From NCBI GenBank assembly GCA_040235415.1, contig JBECKR010000353.1, positions 1-10,502 of the forward strand: a stretch of DNA of 10,502 nucleotides, written 5' to 3'. The stretch is from JBECKR01 sp040235415. GTDB lineage: Bacteria > Acidobacteriota > Polarisedimenticolia > Polarisedimenticolales > Polarisedimenticolaceae. The notes beneath the pieces are model-generated. The model did no database searches. It had not been told where the DNA came from and saw nothing but the letters and a program-made list of their open reading frames with translations. The translations under genes and the position numbers were made by a program. Numbering within the stretch: the first letter of the stretch is position 1; each line of letters starts with the position of its first letter. This document shows, piece after piece, positions 6,964 to 10,502 of this stretch.

Positions 6964-6986
6964 GACCTGGATGTCTTATTTTGGGA
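6954..6986. promoter_or_regulatory. Candidate operator, copy 2 of the duplicated 33-base element
   Basis: This copy starts TGGATTT and contains ACCTGGATGTC and ATTTTGGGA. It lies 54 bases from copy 1, close to five helical turns, so both would face nearly the same side of the DNA. Inside each copy a half-site of the form T[GC]GATnT recurs after 14 bases (6900 and 6914; 6954 and 6968). This copy overlaps the norZ -35 box (6958-6963) and lies 31-63 bases before the rrf2 start codon, so one site could control both directions. Confidence 0.65.
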
Positions 6987-7005
6987 GCACTCCGGATTCC
7001 CCGGC

Positions 7006-7012
7006 GAGGAGG
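7006..7012 (+). promoter_or_regulatory. Shine-Dalgarno of the Rrf2 regulator (GAGGAGG)
   Basis: GAGGAGG ends four bases before the ATG at 7017. It picks this start over the in-frame ATG at 6972 or other codons further upstream, which would place the N-terminus inside the operator region and ahead of the conserved ISRTAEYALRA helix. Confidence 0.75.
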
Positions 7013-7016
7013 CGCC

Positions 7017-7445
7017 ATGATCTCCCGGACCGCCGAATACGCGTTGCGCGCCGTGGTCTGGATGGCCTACGCGCCGGACGCGACGCTGACGACCCAGCAG
7101 ATCGCCGAGGTCACCCGCGTCCCGCCGGGCTACCTCGCCAAGGTGCTGCAGGCCCTCGGGCGGGCGGGCCTGGTGCGGTCGCAGCGCGGCATCCGTGGCG
7201 GCTACACCCTCACCCGCGCGCCCGCGGCGATCACGGTGCTGGAGGTCGTCAACGCCGTCGACCCGTTCCGACGCATCCGGACCTGCCCGCTCGGGCTGCC
7301 GTCGCACGGCGCGAACCTCTGCGCCCTGCACCACCGTATCGACCGGTCGCTCGCGTCGGTCGAGGCGGCGCTCGGCGCCTCGACCATCGCGGAGCTGCTC
7401 GACGAGCGGCGCGACAGCCCGCCGCTGTGCGACGCGGTCGGCTGA
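7017..7445 (+). CDS. Rrf2-family transcriptional regulator, NsrR/IscR-like, with altered cluster loop
   Basis: This 142-residue DNA-binding protein is the likely sensor-repressor of the divergent NO reductase operon. The N-terminal helix ISRTAEYALRA and the winged helix-turn-helix at about 24-67 (LTTQQIAEVTRVPPGYLAKV, then the wing RGIRGGYTLTR) are typical of Rrf2 proteins. The loop that binds an iron-sulfur cluster in NsrR and IscR normally has three cysteines. Here C90 and C102 flank PLGLPSHGANL, with S96 where the middle cysteine would be. A further cysteine, C138, lies near the C-terminus. E7 aligns with the aspartate (D8) that ligates the cluster in Streptomyces NsrR. Cluster binding is therefore plausible but with unusual ligands. 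I withhold the symbol nsrR for this reason. The gene ends seven bases before the stop of the convergent DUF1318 gene. Autoregulation through the shared spacer is likely. Confidence 0.9.
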   Translation: MISRTAEYALRAVVWMAYAPDATLTTQQIAEVTRVPPGYLAKVLQALGRAGLVRSQRGIRGGYTLTRAPAAITVLEVVNAVDPFRRIRTCPLGLPSHGANLCALHHRIDRSLASVEAALGASTIAELLDERRDSPPLCDAVG

Positions 7446-7452
7446 GCCGGAG

Positions 7453-8073
7453 CTACTTCTGCTTCCAGCTGCCGTCCGGCATCTGGATCCAGTTCCCGGG
7501 GCGGGCGTCCTGCCTCAGGGTCGCGGCGTAGGTCTCGCGGATCTTCGGCAGCTGCGACAGGTCGACGTTCTTCGCCGCCGCGATCTCCTTGAACAGCTGC
7601 TCGCGGTCCGCGTTCTCGGCCTTGACGAGCCGCTGGACCTCGGCGCGGGCGCGCAAGTCCGAAACGGCCTCGAGGTTGCGGATCTCGAGGAGGGCCTGGT
7701 TGTTCTCCCCGATCACGCCCATCGCCTTGTACTTGTCGATATCGCCGAGGCGCGAGGCGCGCGCGTCGATGATCTTGCGGATCGCGGGATTCGTGATCTC
7801 GGGCTGGGCGACCCCTTCGGCGGCGTACGCCGGGGTCGTGCCGAGGAACAGGTCGAGGAGGCTCGACGACGCCCCGGGCTCCTTCGGCGCCTCCGCCGGC
7901 GGCGCGGGCGTCTCGGTCCCGGCCTGCTCCGCGGCCTGCTTCTTGACCGCCTCCTCGATCTGCTGCGAGAGGTCCTTGATCTGGGCCTCGGGGAAGTAGA
8001 CGTTGATCGTCAGGCAGGCTGCGGCGACGAGGCCCGCCGCGGCGAGAAGGACCGGCACTCGAAGTCGGCTCAT
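7453..8073 (-). CDS. DUF1318 / YdbL-like lipoprotein
   Basis: This 206-residue envelope protein has a lipoprotein signal peptide: MSRLR, a hydrophobic stretch to 19, then the lipobox VAAAC with C20 as the lipidated cysteine. L21 and T22 follow, with no aspartate at +2, which suggests outer-membrane sorting. Residues 21-48 (LTINVYFPEAQIKDLSQQ and on) are followed by an Ala/Pro/Glu linker (49-70) and then SLLDLFLGTTPAYAAEG. The DUF1318 domain (YdbL family, PF07027) spans about 92-206, with GVIGENNQALLEIRN at 119-133 and the ending RPGNWIQMPDGSWKQK. E. coli YdbL is a shorter, soluble periplasmic protein that helps the YdbH-YnbE bridge, so lipidation here is a difference. The start at 8073 has GGAGGAG seven bases upstream. 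It lies 61 bases downstream of the YdbH-like gene, consistent with an operon. Confidence 0.9.
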   Translation of the reverse strand: MSRLRVPVLLAAAGLVAAACLTINVYFPEAQIKDLSQQIEEAVKKQAAEQAGTETPAPPAEAPKEPGASSSLLDLFLGTTPAYAAEGVAQPEITNPAIRKIIDARASRLGDIDKYKAMGVIGENNQALLEIRNLEAVSDLRARAEVQRLVKAENADREQLFKEIAAAKNVDLSQLPKIRETYAATLRQDARPGNWIQMPDGSWKQK

Positions 8074-8080
8074 GGGCGTG

Positions 8081-8087
8081 CTCCTCC
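8081..8087 (-). promoter_or_regulatory. Shine-Dalgarno of the DUF1318 lipoprotein gene (GGAGGAG)
   Basis: GGAGGAG on the minus strand ends seven bases before the ATG at 8073. It supports that start and hence the lipoprotein signal peptide. The remaining 61-base gap to the upstream gene shows no hairpin or promoter I can support. Confidence 0.75.
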
Positions 8088-8134
8088 GCTGGGTGCGGAC
8101 AGTCTACCGCAGGGCCGATCGTTTCCGCCGCGGC

Positions 8135-10502
8135 TCACCCGCCGGTCGAGGCCGCCGAGAAGTCGACGGCGCGCAGGCGGTCCATCATCGACCGGAACGA
8201 CACCGCACGCCCGGGCTGGGCGTTGACGATGTCGATCGGGAACGGCAGCCGGCCCTTCAAGAACAGCTCCTTGTCCCCGCGTCGCTCGAGCCCCCGGAGC
8301 AGGAAGCGGTCGTCCGCGAGCGTCATCTCGACCCCGAGCGCCGAGTACGTGAAGTGGTCGATGAACCGCGTGATACCGCGGTCGAGCGCCGACGCGCTGC
8401 CGCCGGTCCCGAGGATCGTGAGGTTGTTCACCGCTTTGACGTTCAACGCCTGCTTGACCCCCTTCGTCGGAACCGACTCGAGCCTCGCCTCGAAGCGCAC
8501 CGGCGTCCCGCGGAACAGCTCGCAGTCGTGGACGTACCCGTCGACGACCCCCGTCATCTCGCCGAAGTCGAACGTCCGTGTCATCCGCCCGAGGTCGATG
8601 CCGCGGAAGTCCGCCGAGAACGTGAGCTTGGGAAAGCGCGTCAGGACGTTCTCGCCCGAGATGTCCCCGACCGTCACGACCCCGCCGAACGCCGCGACCT
8701 GCCCGCCGCCGTCGACCTGCAGGGTCGACGGGGTCAGCCGCACCCGCTCGAGACGGCCGTCGACGGCGCCTTGGAGCGGCGGCAGCCCGAGGGTCTCCGA
8801 CGCCTTCTCGAGCCGGACGTCGCGGATCGCGACCGCGGACTCCAGCCGGCGCTCGGGCGAGGCGAGCCTCGCGAGCGTCAGCCGCTCGAGCGCGACCGCG
8901 CCGCCGAGGACCGGGAGCGTCACGGGGTCGAGGAGCTTGACGGTGTCGCCGAGCGTCTCGAGCCTCGCCGAGGTTCCGGGGACGACGATCCCCGCGGCCT
9001 CGACCTTCCGGAACGCGAGCGTCCCCGAGCCGGTCCCCCGCGCACCGACGGTGCCGTCCTCCGCGATCGCGACGTCGAACGGCAGGTCGAGGGCCAGCCC
9101 TTCGACCCGCAGCACCCCGGCGTCGCCGAGTACGTCGACGCCGGAGAGCTCGGCCCGTCCCGCGAGCCGCAGCGGACCGTCGCCCGCGATCGCGCCGACG
9201 TCGAGCCCGACCTTGCCGTCGGCCGTCATCCTCCCGAGAGCGTCGATCGACCCGCCGAGCGGATCGCGCACGAGCCGCCCGAACGCGTCGCCGAGGTCGC
9301 CGATCGCGAGGCGGGCGTCGATCTTCGTCGCCGGCCCCGCGGGCGACGCCGTCGCCGAGAGCTTCGCGCCGTTCCCGAGGTCGACCGCCACGCGCGCGGT
9401 CCAGCTCCCGCCGCCTCCGGGCAGCTCGAAGGCCGCCTGAACCTCCGGCGCGACCGCGCCGTAGTCCGCGAACACCGTCCCCCACAGCGCCACGAACCCG
9501 CCGAGCGCCGCCTCCGCCGAGAGGCTCGCGCGTCCGCTCGCGACGTCGCCCTCGCCGTGCAGCGTCCAGTGCGAATCGAGCCCCTGGATCACCTTCGAGC
9601 CGTCGTTCGAGGCGAGCTCCGTCCCGGTCAGCGACGCGGCGCCGTCGGCGGTGTAGCTCCCCGCCGCCGTCGACGCGATCCGGACCTCGGCCGCCGGCGT
9701 CGCCTTCAACGCGAACCCGGCGAGGGGATCGCCGGTTCGGGTCGCGATCCAGGCCCGGAGCTTCGCGAGGTCGGCGCCGGCGAGGGTCACCGTCGCGTCG
9801 AGCGCGGGCTCGACCTCGGGTCGGTAGCCGCCCTCGATCCGCAGCGTCGCGAGGTCGCCCAGGCCCATGCTGGCGTTCTCGAGCCGCGCGTCGAGCGTCG
9901 CGGGATCCACCCGCGCCCCGCCCCGGAACACGATCGGCTGCGGGTCGAGGCCGGCCGCGGCCACGCTGCCGTCGAGGGCGATTCCGGAGAGCGCGATCGT
10001 GCCGCCCGGCGTCCAGGCGGCCGTCGTCCGGAGCGTTCCGTCCCGGAGCTCGGCGTCGCCGAATGCCGCGTCGATCGCGTTCCCGTGGACCTCCGCCTCC
10101 ACCGCGGGCGCGGTCACCGGGCCGCGCGCGCTCCCCGACGCCGCGAGCCTCCCCGCGATCCCGGCGAGCGCGCCGTCGTCGATTCCCGCCCCGCGCAGGA
10201 GCGCGCGCGCCTGCTCGACGCTTGCGCCGTCCCATCGCCACCGCAGGTCGATCGCCGGCGCTTCCCCTCCGAGCGTCGCCGCGCCGTCCGCCGTCAGCGG
10301 CCCGACCGCGGGGGAGCGCAGCGCGAGCTTGCCGTCGAACCTCGGCGCCTCCCCGCCGCGCCAGGTGCCGTCGAGATCGAGCGCGAGCGGAGCGACCGAC
10401 GGGGGCAGCGTGGCGGTCCCGAGCTTCCCGTCGACCTCGGGCACCCGCAGCGCCGCACGGACCGTCGCCTCCGTTCCGGGACGCGCGGCCGGCGTCCGCG
10501 CC
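8135..10502 (-). CDS. YdbH-like AsmA-family envelope protein, 5' end beyond window
   Basis: At least 788 residues are present, and the frame is open through the right edge, so the start lies outside; a GTG at 10444 is only an internal codon. The protein consists almost entirely of short alternating beta-strand repeats of the pattern xLxGxxxLxxG, rich in Ala, Gly, Asp and Leu. This is typical of AsmA/TamB/YdbH proteins, which form long hydrophobic grooves spanning the periplasm for phospholipid transfer. The conserved C-terminal block runs from about 170 residues before the end: FRGIDLGRMTRTFDFGEMTG, then VDGYVHDCELFRGTPVRFEA, a VKAVNNLTILG strand, and FPIDIVNAQPGRAVSFRSMM. Together with the adjacent DUF1318/YdbL-like gene this points to YdbH rather than TamB or YhdP. 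E. coli YdbH is 879 residues, so about 100 residues including the inner-membrane anchor are probably missing. The fold class is firm; the YdbH assignment rests largely on gene context. Confidence 0.82.
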   Translation of the reverse strand, partial: ARTPAARPGTEATVRAALRVPEVDGKLGTATLPPSVAPLALDLDGTWRGGEAPRFDGKLALRSPAVGPLTADGAATLGGEAPAIDLRWRWDGASVEQARALLRGAGIDDGALAGIAGRLAASGSARGPVTAPAVEAEVHGNAIDAAFGDAELRDGTLRTTAAWTPGGTIALSGIALDGSVAAAGLDPQPIVFRGGARVDPATLDARLENASMGLGDLATLRIEGGYRPEVEPALDATVTLAGADLAKLRAWIATRTGDPLAGFALKATPAAEVRIASTAAGSYTADGAASLTGTELASNDGSKVIQGLDSHWTLHGEGDVASGRASLSAEAALGGFVALWGTVFADYGAVAPEVQAAFELPGGGGSWTARVAVDLGNGAKLSATASPAGPATKIDARLAIGDLGDAFGRLVRDPLGGSIDALGRMTADGKVGLDVGAIAGDGPLRLAGRAELSGVDVLGDAGVLRVEGLALDLPFDVAIAEDGTVGARGTGSGTLAFRKVEAAGIVVPGTSARLETLGDTVKLLDPVTLPVLGGAVALERLTLARLASPERRLESAVAIRDVRLEKASETLGLPPLQGAVDGRLERVRLTPSTLQVDGGGQVAAFGGVVTVGDISGENVLTRFPKLTFSADFRGIDLGRMTRTFDFGEMTGVVDGYVHDCELFRGTPVRFEARLESVPTKGVKQALNVKAVNNLTILGTGGSASALDRGITRFIDHFTYSALGVEMTLADDRFLLRGLERRGDKELFLKGRLPFPIDIVNAQPGRAVSFRSMMDRLRAVDFSAASTGG

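Noticed and set aside
6866..7018. 51-residue N-terminal extension of the NO reductase
   Set aside because: The frame is open, but the DNA is AT-rich promoter and operator sequence. GGGAG before the ATG at 6865 and the usual qNOR N-terminus favour the shorter form.
4562..7531. Plus-strand open frame of 989 codons opposite the NO reductase gene
   Set aside because: Low-complexity His/Glu/Arg/Asp composition. It is the antisense shadow of norZ, and it also crosses the operator region and the rrf2 gene in the wrong frame.
8070..10241. Minus-strand open frame of 723 codons overlapping the YdbH-like gene
   Set aside because: Nearly all Arg, Gly, Ala and Asp, and out of frame with the beta-repeat protein that carries the conserved C-terminal block.
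1..10502. CRISPR arrays, tRNA or rRNA genes, insertion sequences, phage or integron features
   Set aside because: No repeat-spacer pattern, cloverleaf, transposase or integrase motif, or terminal inverted repeats were seen on either strand.

Overview
The window is very GC-rich with dense, mostly minus-strand coding, and it reads as the chromosome of a high-GC Gram-negative bacterium. Diderm architecture is indicated by an AsmA/YdbH-like envelope protein next to an outer-membrane-type lipoprotein. The mix of a fused aspartokinase-homoserine dehydrogenase, a zf-TFIIB-type zinc protein, a DUF1318 lipoprotein and a quinol NO reductase would suit Acidobacteriota (for example a Thermoanaerobaculia-like lineage) or a neighbouring phylum. 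That placement is inference and weakly held. I see no tRNA, rRNA, CRISPR array, insertion sequence or phage gene.

Layout from left to right. (1) Positions 1-2696, minus strand: threonine biosynthesis. The start of homoserine kinase (thrB, cut by the window edge) overlaps by 4 bases the end of thrA, a bifunctional aspartokinase/homoserine dehydrogenase. (2) Positions 2785-3793: three small genes. These are a single-TM protein with one CXXCH haem motif (minus), an unrecognised 89-residue protein (plus), and a four-cysteine zf-TFIIB-like zinc protein (minus). (3) Positions 3837-7445: a compact nitric oxide response module. On the minus strand the quinol-dependent NO reductase (norZ/qNOR type) is followed 26 bases later by a RIC/ScdA/YtfE-type di-iron repair protein. 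Divergent from them on the plus strand is an Rrf2-family regulator of the NsrR/IscR type. (4) Positions 7453-10502, minus strand: a YdbH-like AsmA-family protein (5' end outside the window) followed by a DUF1318/YdbL-like lipoprotein.

The NO module is the most informative part. The 151-base spacer between norZ and the rrf2 gene is an AT-rich island in GC-rich DNA. It contains a good sigma70-like promoter for norZ (TTGAAA, 17 bases, TATGTT). It also contains two copies of a 33-base element, 24 of 33 identical without gaps and 54 bases apart. One copy covers the predicted transcription start and the other covers the -35 box, which is the geometry expected of a repressor operator pair. The regulator keeps the first and third cysteines of the usual Rrf2 cluster loop but has serine at the middle position, so it may carry a differently ligated iron-sulfur centre. 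The inferred logic is that NO damages the cluster, the regulator leaves both operators, and qNOR (which removes NO) and RIC (which repairs iron-sulfur centres) are made together.

The second point of interest is the YdbH/YdbL pair. In E. coli the intermembrane bridge needs YdbH, the small lipoprotein YnbE and periplasmic YdbL. Here no ynbE is visible between the two genes, and the YdbL-like protein itself has a lipobox, a proline-rich linker and an internal AYA-A motif like a relic signal-peptidase site. It may combine both partners in one chain.
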